Source: Micromonospora olivasterospora
GTDB lineage: Bacteria > Actinomycetota > Actinomycetes > Mycobacteriales > Micromonosporaceae
Length of the DNA stretch: 64,000 nucleotides
Assembly: GCF_007830265.1 (NCBI RefSeq)
Contig: NZ_VLKE01000001.1
Coordinates: 2,418,001 to 2,482,000 of the forward strand
Direction of reading: 5' to 3'
Part shown: positions 22,511 through 30,702 of the stretch, in pieces
Layout of the letters: each line of letters starts with the position of its first letter
Position numbering within the stretch: the stretch's first letter is position 1
Program-made: the position numbers and the translations under genes
Notes under the pieces: generated by a model
What the model was told of the DNA's origin: nothing
The model's database searches: none
Seen by the model: only the letters and a program-made list of their open reading frames with translations

Positions 22511-22957
22511 ATGGCGCCCGTGACTCGACTGGACCACACAGTCATTGCTGTCTCGGATTGGCGGGTCTCCACCGACTTCTATCGGGATGTCGTCGGCGCT
22601 GAGGTGATCGGCGTTGGCGGCGACCGCGTCGCGTTCCGAGTCGGCCCCAACCAGTTGAACGTTCACGGGCCGGGTGTCGACCTTTCGGACAATGTTGCCC
22701 GTCTCCCCGTTCGCCCGGGCAACAGTGACATCTGCTTCGTCTGGGCGGGGCCGATCGAGGAGGCGGTGGCACACCTCCGACGACACAATGTCGAGGTGGA
22801 AACAGGACCTGTTCGGCGATTCGGTGCCGGCGGGACAGGGACAAGCGTCTACTTTCGCGATCCTGATGGAAGCCTGCTCGAGTTCATTTCCTACGAGGCG
22901 CCCCCGCGGCGGGTCAGCCCCGACCCTGCCGACGCCGACATTATCGTCGACGCGTGA
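22511..22957 (+). CDS. VOC (glyoxalase/bleomycin-resistance/dioxygenase) family protein
   Basis: 148 residues with two beta-alpha-beta-beta-beta modules: LDHTVIAVSDWRVSTDFYRD at the N-terminus (metal-ligand His in DH) and VYFRDPDGSLLEFISYE at the C-terminus (Glu ligand). Metal-dependent lyase, isomerase or dioxygenase chemistry, or antibiotic binding, is typical for the fold; the specific reaction is unknown. ATG 22511 follows TAAGGTCGAGAG. Confidence 0.88.
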   Translation: MAPVTRLDHTVIAVSDWRVSTDFYRDVVGAEVIGVGGDRVAFRVGPNQLNVHGPGVDLSDNVARLPVRPGNSDICFVWAGPIEEAVAHLRRHNVEVETGPVRRFGAGGTGTSVYFRDPDGSLLEFISYEAPPRRVSPDPADADIIVDA

Positions 22958-23448
22958 AAACTGATCCACTTTTCAGCCGTCGTTGACCGACATGCCAGCA
23001 GGCGACCATCTGGGCGTAGCCGATGCCCCGCGCTCGTAACGGACCACCTCTCCGCGCAGAAGGCCGCAGGCCCGAACCTGGCTCAGCATGATCAGATATC
23101 CGCTCATCGGCACAGCGGGCGCGCGGCCGGCGGCAGATCCAGACGACCGGCGCGACCTCGCCGAAGTGGTTCTCTGCACCGACCGCCGACCCTGAGCAGC
23201 GCAACCGACATGGATTGTTCAGCCGAGAGGTACGCGACGGCGGGCCGAAACCGCAGGGACCTCAGAAAGGCAGCCCGACGCCCACCACAGCATCGACAAC
23301 CGATGATCAATTCAGTGATCATCGACCCCAGCCGCCCGCCGGCCCGGACCGGACGCACCCGAAACCCACCGGACTGGGCCAGACGGAGGGGATGCTCGTC
23401 GGACGAGCAGCCACCGAGCAGCCACACGTCTACAAGGGACGGAAAAGC
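22958..23448. other. No gene recognised before the tRNA pair
   Basis: Short open frames exist on both strands (for example minus 22973-23179 and plus 23215-23529, the latter running into the tRNA), but none has a supported start or a family match. This is the boundary between the IS-rich accessory part and backbone genes. Confidence 0.4.
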
Positions 23449-23486
23449 AAAGAGCCTGACCCACGTTTCCGCAGGTCAGGCTCTTT
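23449..23486 (-). terminator. Intrinsic terminator after the tRNA pair
   Basis: A 13-bp perfect stem (AAAGAGCCTGACC / GGTCAGGCTCTTT) with a 12-base loop, 9 bases beyond the 3' end of tRNA-Arg on the minus strand. T-tracts flank the stem in both directions, so it can act both ways. Confidence 0.8.
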
Positions 23487-23494
23487 TGATCTTG

Positions 23495-23567
23495 TGCGCC
23501 CGAAGGGACTCGAACCCCTAACCTTCTGATCCGTAGTCAGATGCTCTATCCGTTGAGCTACGGGCGC
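23495..23567 (-). tRNA. tRNA-Arg (anticodon ACG)
   Basis: 73 nt on the minus strand with a 7-bp acceptor stem (GCGCCCG / CGGGCGC), discriminator A, anticodon loop CTACGGA within stem TCTGA/TCAGA, and T-arm GGGGTTCGAGTCCC. CCA is not encoded. Confidence 0.97.
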
Positions 23568-23603
23568 TTGTTGCTCGGCCAGTCTACACACCCGGCTTTC
23601 GCG

Positions 23604-23694
23604 CGGAGACTCCGGGATTCGAACCCGGGAGGGGCTTTAAGACCCCAACCGCATTAGCAGTGCGGCGCCATAGACCAGACTAGGCGAAGTCTCC
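23604..23694 (-). tRNA. tRNA-Ser (anticodon GCU)
   Basis: 91 nt, long-variable-arm serine tRNA on the minus strand: acceptor GGAGACT/AGTCTCC, anticodon loop CTGCTAA within stem CCGCA/TGCGG, variable arm built from GGGGTCTTAAAGCCCC, T-arm CGGGTTCGAATCCCG. Lies 36 bases upstream of tRNA-Arg in the same direction, probably one transcript. Confidence 0.97.
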
Positions 23695-23874
23695 CCGGTG
23701 GCCCGTAGACCACCGGGCCCGAGGATACAGCCCCGGACCCGCCCGGAGCAAAGCGACTATCGGTACGCCGCCCCGTCGACCTCCGTGGGCCGGCCAGCCA
23801 GGTCCGGTCCGCCCAAGCGGGTAAGGCGGCGCTCGCGCTGTGCGGGCCGCCGATCCGGACTACGCTCCATCGAC

Positions 23875-25582
23875 ATGGACGAGCAGCCGCCGAGCGTCCC
23901 GCCCCGCCGCGAGCCTGCTGAGGCGCGCCGACGCCGTTCCGCCCGCCCGACTTTCACACCCCCCATCCTGCCCGACCCCGCTCCGGCGCCCGCCGAGGAG
24001 ACGACTTCGCGGGACGAGCCGCCGCGGCCTCGCCGGGCCAGGGTGGCTCCCGCGGTGCTGTTCCAGCCGCCGGAACCGGGCCACCCGGTGTCCCCGGCAC
24101 CACCCGGCCGGGCGGCGCTCGACCCAGCCGCCTCGGCCGACCCAGCCGCCTCGGCCGACCCAGCCGCCTCGGCCGACCCAGCCAACCTCGCTATCCCAGC
24201 GGCCCCGGCGGACCCAACCAACCTGGCCAACCCAGCAGACCCAACCGCTCCGGCGGACCCAGCGGCCCCTGCCGACGCCGCGATCCGGCGGCCGCCCACC
24301 GGCTCCGGAATGATCGAGCGCTCCGACGGCGGCCAGTTGCCCGAAGCGCCGGCACCGGCACCGGCACCGGCGGAGCTCACGGCCGCGAAAAGTGATCAGG
24401 CACACGGTGGGGCGATGGCGGGGACGCCAGCTCTGGCCGTACCGGCGCGACCCGACGGCGAGGCGCCGGACGGCCGGGGTGACTCTGCACCCGGCTCGCC
24501 TGAGATGGAGGTCACTGACGCCGGTCGGGCTCGCCGGAGGGCGACGGATGCCGATGGAGGAGGCCGCGGCGACCACGCCGGGCCGGAAGACCGCAACACC
24601 GCGGAAGACCTCCGACTCGGCGAGTGTCGCAGCCGCCCAGAAAACCGCCCCGCAAAAGACCGCCGCGCCGCGAAAGACCGCCGGTGCTGCCCGGCCGAAG
24701 AAGGCCGCCGCCGAGAAGGCCGCCGCCGGGTCGGAGCTGACCCGCGGGCCCGCCGCCGGGAGGGAGTCGGTGCTCCGGCCCCTCGCTGAGGCGGAGCCGA
24801 GCGCCCCGCCCGTCGCCGCGCACACGGGGGTTGCCCCCGAGCCCCCGACCTGGCCTCTGGCCGCCCCGCAGGGCGATGCCGCGGCGCAAGCAACTGGTCG
24901 AACCCCGGCTGCCCCGTCGGCGCGTACCCCCGGACAGGATCTGCGGTCGACGGCCGCGCGCGTGCTCGACCACCACCCCGGGTTCGCCCCGGAGCTGCTC
25001 GCCTTGGCGGCGGTACGGGCGCTCGGGCCGTCCGCGCGCGACTGGGTCGCGTGGCACCTGGCCGCGTACCCGGATGCCACGGCGGACGGCCTCGCCCGGC
25101 TCGCCACCCGGCGGTTCGTGCGGCTGGCGGGGGCGGGCGGGGCGGGCGCCGCGCTCGCCGGGGTGCTGGCGCCGGTGGCTGAGCTGGCGGCCGTGCTCTG
25201 GACGCAGGCCAACCTGGTGCTGCACCTGGCGGCCGCGTACGGCCGGGACCCGCTGGACCGTGACCGGGCGGTGGAGCTGCTGGTGCTGACCCGGGTGCAC
25301 CCGGACGCGGAGAGCGCCCGGTCGGCGCTGGGGGTGGCGGGGCGGCGAGCGGCCCCGGAGAGCAGCCTTGGCCACGGGCGGTCGAGGCGGCTTGGCGGCT
25401 GGCCGCGCCGTTGGCGGCGCAGGCCGGCGGCTGGCTGGGGCTCCGGCTGGCGTCGCGGCTGGTGCCGGGGCGGCGGCGCTGGCCGCGGCGGCGGGGACTC
25501 CGCCGCCGCCGCGCGGCTGGCCGCCCGGGCGGTCGCCGCCTACCGGCCGTCCCCGGCCCGGTCCATCGGACAGGCGGGGTGA
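23875..25582 (+). pseudogene. Ala/Pro/Lys-rich protein with C-terminal helical domain, broken in several frames
   Basis: Reading begins MDEQPPSVPPRREPAEARRR at ATG 23875 and continues through a Pro/Ala repeat region to about 24540. There the coding sense moves to a second frame (ATPRKTSDSASVAAAQ, basic KTAPQKTAAPRKT repeats, then APELLALAAVRALGPSARDW and LVLHLAAAYGRDPLDRDRAV). Near 25365 it moves again (PWPRAVEAAWRLAAPLAAQA, then GWLGLRLASRLVPG), and near 25480 once more (GDSAAAARLAARAVAAYRP) to the stop at 25582. The N-terminal tail resembles histone H1-like basic tails; the helical domain resembles EcsC-like or membrane-associated actinomycete proteins, not confidently identified. Several single-base indels in extreme GC runs suggest sequencing errors as much as true decay. 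If only the middle frame is used, translation could start at ATG 24548. Confidence 0.55.
24121..24174 (+). repeat. Three perfect 18-bp tandem repeats
   Basis: The unit GACCCAGCCGCCTCGGCC occurs three times head to tail and encodes DPAASA each time; degenerate copies (DPANLAIPAAPADPT and so on) follow to about 24280. A slippage-prone low-complexity region inside the broken gene. Confidence 0.9.
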
Positions 25583-25661
25583 TCGACTCCATGTCGGCGA
25601 CATGGCGGTGTCCCGGCCGGCCGGTTGCCGCCATGCCGGCGACATTGTGGCAAGCGAGCTG

Positions 25662-26438
25662 TCAGAGCCAGCCGAACCAGGACTTCGGCAGCAGGGCGTA
25701 GCCGACGAAGGCCACGATGTCGAGCAGGGTGTGCGCGACGATCAGGGGCATCACCCGGCGGGTGCGCAGGTAGAACAGGCCGAACACCACACCCATCACG
25801 GCGTTGCCCACGAACGCCCCGAAGCCCTGGTAAAGGTGGTAGGAGCCGCGCAGCAGGGCGCTCGCGGTGAGCACCGCCCCGACCCGCCAGCCGAGCTGCC
25901 GCAGGCGGGTGACCAGGTAGCCGACCACGATCACCTCCTCCAGGACGGCGTTCTGCGCGGCGGCGAGGATCAGCACCGGCACGGCCCACCAGACGTCCGG
26001 CAGGCCGGCCGGGACCACGGTGGCGTTGACGCCGAGCTGGGCGGCGGCCCAGAACAGCGCGAGGCCCGGCAGGCCGATCAGCGCCGCGAGGCCGGCGCCG
26101 CGGGCCAGGTCCGTCCCGGGCCGGCGGAAGTCCACCCCGAGGGTCCGCGCCGGGTCGCCGGGGTCCCGCGCCAGCAGGTGTACGGCGAGCAGCACCGGCA
26201 GCAGGGCGAACCCGATGCCGAGCAGCTGGTACGTCAGGTCCAGCCAGGGGCGGCTCGGCGAATGGGAGGTGTTCAGGGCGGCGGTCTGCTTGGACAGCGG
26301 CCCCTCCGCGGTCAGCTTCGCGATGATCGACACCACGGCGTACACCGCCGACTTCCCGAGCGAGAGCCCGAGTACCAGCAGCGTCTCCGTGCCGAGGACC
26401 CGGCGGGACACCGGGCGGGTGAGCTCCTCAACGGTCAC
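25662..26438 (-). CDS. CPBP-family intramembrane metalloprotease
   Basis: 258 residues with about eight hydrophobic helices. The Abi/CPBP (Rce1-like) motifs are present: NAVLEEVIVVGYLVTRL (EExxxR-like motif 1, here EEVIVVGY), RGSYHLYQG (motif 2 with H) and MPLIVAHTLLDIVAF (motif 3 with H and D). These membrane proteases cleave prenylated or peptide substrates; some act in bacteriocin immunity. Single gene, convergent with the preceding region. Confidence 0.88.
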   Translation of the reverse strand: MTVEELTRPVSRRVLGTETLLVLGLSLGKSAVYAVVSIIAKLTAEGPLSKQTAALNTSHSPSRPWLDLTYQLLGIGFALLPVLLAVHLLARDPGDPARTLGVDFRRPGTDLARGAGLAALIGLPGLALFWAAAQLGVNATVVPAGLPDVWWAVPVLILAAAQNAVLEEVIVVGYLVTRLRQLGWRVGAVLTASALLRGSYHLYQGFGAFVGNAVMGVVFGLFYLRTRRVMPLIVAHTLLDIVAFVGYALLPKSWFGWL

Positions 26439-26530
26439 CGCACCACTGTGCCCGACCAGACGGCCGCCCGGACACGACCGCCCGCATGCCGTCCGTGAGA
26501 CCTGACCGGCTCGCGGTGCCCGGACACAAC

Positions 26531-26652
26531 CGCCTCACGCTGCCCCAAGCACACCCGCCTCACGCTGCCCCAAGCACGACCGCCTCACGGCGCCGCGCAA
26601 CACGACAGCCTCACGCCGCGCAACACGACCGACGGGCGACGTGAGGCGGTCG
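26531..26652. repeat. Tandem degenerate CCTCACG repeats with an inverted copy
   Basis: Two perfect copies of CGCCTCACGCTGCCCCAAGC (plus AC) at 26531 and 26556, period 25 bp, are followed by two looser copies (CGCCTCACGGCGCCGCGCAA at 26581, GCCTCACGCCGCGCAA near 26607) and an inverted GTGAGGCGGTCG at 26641-26652 that can pair with CGACCGCCTCAC at 26577-26588. It lies directly upstream of the globin gene. Confidence 0.8.
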
Positions 26653-26729
26653 CACACTCTGTGCGACCGGCGCACACGCTGCGTGGACATTCTGTGGGTG
26701 CCCGATGCACCGGCAGGAGGAGGAAACCC

Positions 26730-27848
26730 GTGGACAACTTCGCGCGGTTGCTGAAGGAGAGCTGGGCCCTGGTCGAGGGAAACCGGGAGCAGATGGGCGA
26801 GTACTTCTACGCCCGGCTGTTCCGCCTGGATCCCGCCCTGCGCCAGCTCTTTCCGGCCGACATGGCCGGCCAGGGCAACCGCCACCTGGACGCGATCGTC
26901 ACGGCGATCCAGGCGGTGGACGACGTCGAGAGCTTCGAGGAGTACCTGCGGTCCCTCGGGCGGGACCACCGGAAGTACCACGTCGACGCGGGCCACTACG
27001 AGACCGCGGGGATCGCGCTGCTGGACGCGCTGCGCAGCACGGCCGGGGACGGCTGGAACCTGGAGTACGACCAGGCGTGGCGGGACACGCACGCGACGAT
27101 CGTCGAGAGGATGCTGGCCGGGGCGGAGGCGGACGAGAACCCCCCGTTCTGGCACGCCGAGGTGCTGACCCACGAGCGGTACGGCCCGGACACCGCCGTG
27201 CTGACCGTCCGGGCCCTCCAGTATCCGCTGCGCTGGCGGGCCGGGCAGTACGTGAGCGTCGAGGCGCCCCGGCACCTGCCCCGGGTGTGGCGGACGTACT
27301 CGGTGGCGAACGCGCCGAACGACGACAACGTCCTGGAGTTCCACGTCCGGACGCCGCCGGGGGCGGGCTGGCTCTCCGGGGTGCTGGTCCGCCGGACGAA
27401 GCCCGGTGACCTGCTCCGGGTGGCCGCGCCGATGGGGTCGATGACGGTGGACCGCGCCTCGGAGCGGGACATCCTCTGCGTGGCGGGCGGGGTCGGGCTG
27501 GCCCCGATCAAGGGGCTGATCGAGGAGCTGACGACCTGGAACAGGACCCGCTGGGTGCACGTCTTCTACGGCGACCGGCGGGCCGAGGACCTGTACGGGC
27601 TGCCGGGCCTGCGGGAGCTGGTGGCCGCCCATCCCTGGCTGTCGGTGACGCCGGCGTGCAGCCAGGACCCGGACTTCGAGGGCGAACAGGGCGACATCGC
27701 CGGCGTCGTCGGCCGGTACGGTCCCTGGACCAATCACGACTGCTACGTGTCCGGCTCGGCGCGGGTCGTCCGGAGCACGTTGCGGGCACTCGCCGGGGAC
27801 GACGTCGCGCCGCCGCACATCCGGTACGACACCTTCGGCGAGTTGTAG
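26730..27848 (+). CDS. Globin-reductase (flavohaemoglobin-like)
   Basis: Probably detoxifies nitric oxide or reduces a haem-bound ligand. From GTG 26730 (GGAGGAGGA upstream) the 372-residue product has a globin domain (about 1-135; FARLLKESWALVEGN, FFPADM-like LRQLFPADMAGQGN, DHRKYHVDAGHY with the likely proximal His), a FAD domain (RWRAGQYVSVEAP, RTYSVANAPND) and a NAD(P) domain (ILCVAGGVGLAPIKGLIEEL, YVSGSARVV). This is the order of flavohaemoglobins (Hmp), though the globin part is divergent. The frame is open 23 codons further upstream without homology. Confidence 0.9.
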   Translation: MDNFARLLKESWALVEGNREQMGEYFYARLFRLDPALRQLFPADMAGQGNRHLDAIVTAIQAVDDVESFEEYLRSLGRDHRKYHVDAGHYETAGIALLDALRSTAGDGWNLEYDQAWRDTHATIVERMLAGAEADENPPFWHAEVLTHERYGPDTAVLTVRALQYPLRWRAGQYVSVEAPRHLPRVWRTYSVANAPNDDNVLEFHVRTPPGAGWLSGVLVRRTKPGDLLRVAAPMGSMTVDRASERDILCVAGGVGLAPIKGLIEELTTWNRTRWVHVFYGDRRAEDLYGLPGLRELVAAHPWLSVTPACSQDPDFEGEQGDIAGVVGRYGPWTNHDCYVSGSARVVRSTLRALAGDDVAPPHIRYDTFGEL

Positions 27849-27887
27849 CGGCATCCAGCGGGGCCCGAGAGGCTTTCCTCCCCCCAA

Positions 27888-27933
27888 GAACCGGGTCGCG
27901 TGCCCCTGCCCCCTTGGGCACGCGACCTGGTTC
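27888..27933. terminator. Bidirectional terminator hairpin
   Basis: A 17-bp stem (GAACCGGGTCGCGTGCC at 27888-27904 and GGCACGCGACCTGGTTC at 27917-27933, one G-T pair) between the convergent globin and deformylase genes. No T-tract, which is usual for GC-rich actinomycetes. Confidence 0.75.
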
Positions 27934-27945
27934 CCCGGCGTTCCG

Positions 27946-29475
27946 TCAGTACCGCCAGGGGCTGCCGGTCTCGCGATACTCCTCGACCGGGACCAGCGGC
28001 ACGCCCGGGGTCATCCGGTCGACGTACAGCCTCCCGTCGAGGTGGTCGATCTCGTGCGCCACCAGCCGGGCCATGGCGAACTCGAAGGCGGTGATGACCC
28101 GGCCGCCGTCCCAGTGGGCGTGCTCGACGCCGATCCGCAGCGGCCGGGGCACCAGGCCCCGCTGGTCGAAGAAGGAGAGGCAGCCCTCGTACTGCTCGTC
28201 GGCGTCGGGCGACGACTCGACGACGCGGGGGTTGAGCAGCACCACGGGCTCGGCCGCGCGGTCGGGCGGGCGTACGACGGCGGCGGCCCAGGGGAGGCCG
28301 AGCTGTGGGGCGGCGATGCCGACGCCCTTGCTGAACGGGTGCAGCTCGTCGAGGCGGACCAGCGCCGCGCAGAGCCGGTCGACGACCTCGCGGGCGGTCG
28401 CCTCGTCGGCGGGCAGGTCGAACCGGCGGCTGGGCTGGCGCAGCAGGTCGGCGCCGCGTTGGACGATGCCGAGGGCGCGCATCCGGTCGCTGGCCCGGGC
28501 CCGCCCGCCGGCGGCCGGCCCGCCGGGGTCGGACTCGGGCGGGCGGCTGCGGTACCGCCACTGCAACCGGTAGCGGGCGTTGAGCGGCGGGTCGTCGGTG
28601 CCCCAGTCGAAGAGCACCCGGCCGTCGCGTTCGGCGCGGCTGACCGGGCGGCGCAGCGGCCCCTCCTCCGCGGAGAGCGACGTCTCGACCCCCCAGACCT
28701 GGGGGTCCAGCTCCGCGGGGAGGTCCAGCCGGACCGCCAGGCGCCGGGTGGGCAGGCGTACGGCCCGCTGGAACCAAGGGCCCCACTTGTCCCGGCCGAC
28801 GCGGTACGCGTACTCGATGGTGACGCGGTCGCCTGGGTAGAGCGGGAACCGGCCCTCGTCGTTCTCGAAGAGCAGCCAGATCTCCTTGAACGCGTCCCGG
28901 TCGTGCTTGGCCCGCCAGTGCATGGGCTCGGGGTCGCCGCCGTCGTCCCGGTACGCCCGCAGTTGCAGCTCGGCGAACGTGAGTGGGTGCTCCCGGTGGT
29001 GCCGGTTGGAGCGGCCCGGGTCGTTGGGGTACCGGTCGACGGCGACCCGGACGAGGTAGCGGGTGACGGGCTCGGTGCCGGCGTTGTACAGCTCGCGGCG
29101 GATGACGCACCGGTAGCTGTCGTCGACGTAGGTGAGGGTGGCCTGCTCGCGTTCCACGATCAGGCCGGTTCCCGGTGGCATCCACTGGCCGGGGGCGGGG
29201 TGGTCGCGGTAGGGCGGCGTGGTGCGGCGGTGGCGCAGCTCGTCGTACTCCCGGAAGCGCTGCCAGATCGCGCCGCCGGCCTCCAGGACGGCCTCCGCCC
29301 GGCGGGCGAAGTCCTCCGTCGGGCGGTGCCGTCGCCCCTCGACGTGGCTGACGTACGACGGGTCGAAGCCCATCATCGTCGCCAACTGTTTCTTGGACAG
29401 CCCCCGCTGGGTCCGGTGCCGGGCGAGCTCGGCAGCGAACGAGTCGGCGGCCCGCTCGATGGGGGAGGTCGTCAT
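27946..29475 (-). CDS. HTH (XRE)-peptide deformylase fusion protein
   Basis: A 509-residue protein from ATG 29475 (AGGAAG 4 bases before; an upstream in-frame ATG at 29487 is less well placed). Residues ~5-75 are an XRE helix-turn-helix (LARHRTQRGLSKKQLATMMG, FDPSYVSHVEGRRHRPTEDF). A ~250-residue middle part with no family I can name (YPGDRVTIEYAYRVGRDKWG) follows. The C-terminal ~170 residues are a peptide deformylase with all three motifs: GVGIAAPQLG (about 383), EGCLSF (about 429) and HEIDHLDG (about 472). Family deformylases are 150-200 residues and stand-alone. The middle part resembles nothing obvious in translation, so the protein may be a regulator using the metal fold as a sensor, or an accessory deformylase. 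Faces away from the iron-regulated gene. Confidence 0.85.
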   Translation of the reverse strand: MTTSPIERAADSFAAELARHRTQRGLSKKQLATMMGFDPSYVSHVEGRRHRPTEDFARRAEAVLEAGGAIWQRFREYDELRHRRTTPPYRDHPAPGQWMPPGTGLIVEREQATLTYVDDSYRCVIRRELYNAGTEPVTRYLVRVAVDRYPNDPGRSNRHHREHPLTFAELQLRAYRDDGGDPEPMHWRAKHDRDAFKEIWLLFENDEGRFPLYPGDRVTIEYAYRVGRDKWGPWFQRAVRLPTRRLAVRLDLPAELDPQVWGVETSLSAEEGPLRRPVSRAERDGRVLFDWGTDDPPLNARYRLQWRYRSRPPESDPGGPAAGGRARASDRMRALGIVQRGADLLRQPSRRFDLPADEATAREVVDRLCAALVRLDELHPFSKGVGIAAPQLGLPWAAAVVRPPDRAAEPVVLLNPRVVESSPDADEQYEGCLSFFDQRGLVPRPLRIGVEHAHWDGGRVITAFEFAMARLVAHEIDHLDGRLYVDRMTPGVPLVPVEEYRETGSPWRY

Positions 29476-29731
29476 GAGCTTCCTCAACGCCGGGGAATAC
29501 CAGTTTCACGTTCAGTAAGCGAACGCGCACAGAATTGGCACCTTCTCGACACTCGCCTTGACGACAATTCACCGAAAGGCATCAATGCGACCAGCCGCCC
29601 GCCAGCCACCCGCCGTTTCCCGCACCCGCCACCGGGTAGTACGCGGGCGCGGCCGGTCGGAAGGTGCGGGCAGGACCGACGCGACGCCGCCGCGCGTACG
29701 GAGTGACCCACGCCTCCCCCCACGCACCGAG

Positions 29732-29778
29732 GTGAGGCTTTCCTTACCTGGCGAGCGGCGCTTAGGCTAGCCTTAGCT
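29732..29778 (+). promoter_or_regulatory. Tandem iron boxes (DmdR/IdeR type)
   Basis: TTAGGCTAGCCTTAGCT at 29762-29778 closely matches the actinomycete iron-repressor consensus (TTAGGTTAGGCTCACCTAA type), and GTGAGGCTTTCCTTACCT at 29732-29749 is a second, weaker match 12 bases upstream. They lie 30-80 bases before the FhuF-like gene, as expected for repression by DmdR/IdeR when iron is plentiful. Confidence 0.75.
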
Positions 29779-29811
29779 CACGGTCCGGACGTTCGGTGGA
29801 AGGAGATGCTG

Positions 29812-30609
29812 GTGACGGCGGTGATGCCCGGGCGGACGACCGCCACGACGCCGCTCGCCCCGGTGACCGCCACCATGCGCGCGATGTTCGGCACCGACGA
29901 CGTGCCCGGCCTCGCGCCCGGCCTCCTGGTGACCGACGACCGGTTCCGTTGGGCGCCGGCCAGCACGCTGGTCGACGGCACCCGGCTGCCGGAACTGCTG
30001 CACGCCGCCACCCTGCGCTGGGGCGGCATGCCGCACGCCTGCGCCGCCCTGGCCTGGAAGTCGTACAGCTACTGGGTGGCCCTGCCGGCCGTGCTCGGCT
30101 GGGCGGCGGCCCGCCGGGTCCCCCTGCTCGACCCTGCCGACGTGTTGCTCCACTTCGAGGACCACCGCCCGCTGGTGACCGTCGGCCTGCGCCGCTCGAC
30201 CACGGTCGCGGTGCTCCCGAACGACCCGCTGGCGCTGGCCGGGCTCCCCGAGGTCCGGGTCGTCGCCGACGAGGCCGCGCTGCTGGCCGCGCTGCGCGGC
30301 TCCCTGCTCGACGCCCACCTCGCCCCGATGATCGCCGCGATCCAGGCCGAGGTCCGCATCGGCGGGCGTACGCTGCTGGGCTCGGTCGCCTCGGGCATCG
30401 CGCACGGCGTGCTGCGCGCGACCGACGCGCTGCCCGGCTCCGCGGCCCGGCACGTCGAGACGCTGCTCGGGGCGCTCGACCTCGCGGACCTGGTCGAGCT
30501 GGTGCCGGGGCCGACCGGCGAGCCGACGGTCCAGCGGCGCACCTGCTGTCTCGCCTTCACCCTGCCCACGCCGAAGGTCTGCCAGGGCTGCTGCCTGCGC
30601 TCGGCCTGA
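29812..30609 (+). CDS. FhuF-like (2Fe-2S) ferric-siderophore reductase
   Basis: About 265 residues. The C-terminus TCCLAFTLP ... KVCQGCCLRS carries the Cys-Cys-x(n)-Cys-x2-Cys pattern that binds the 2Fe-2S cluster in FhuF-family reductases, which release iron from siderophores in the cytoplasm. The upstream iron boxes support this. Start: ATG 29806 directly abuts AGGAG (29801-29805), so GTG 29812, six bases from it, is preferred; ATG 29824 is a third option. Monocistronic. Confidence 0.85.
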   Translation: MTAVMPGRTTATTPLAPVTATMRAMFGTDDVPGLAPGLLVTDDRFRWAPASTLVDGTRLPELLHAATLRWGGMPHACAALAWKSYSYWVALPAVLGWAAARRVPLLDPADVLLHFEDHRPLVTVGLRRSTTVAVLPNDPLALAGLPEVRVVADEAALLAALRGSLLDAHLAPMIAAIQAEVRIGGRTLLGSVASGIAHGVLRATDALPGSAARHVETLLGALDLADLVELVPGPTGEPTVQRRTCCLAFTLPTPKVCQGCCLRSA

Positions 30610-30702
30610 CCCGGCGCCGGCCTCCCCGCGCCGTCGGCGACCCCGTCGCGGAGTTCCCGCCCGAGACACACCGGTGCCCGGCCCTGCCCTCGGACCTCGC
30701 GC

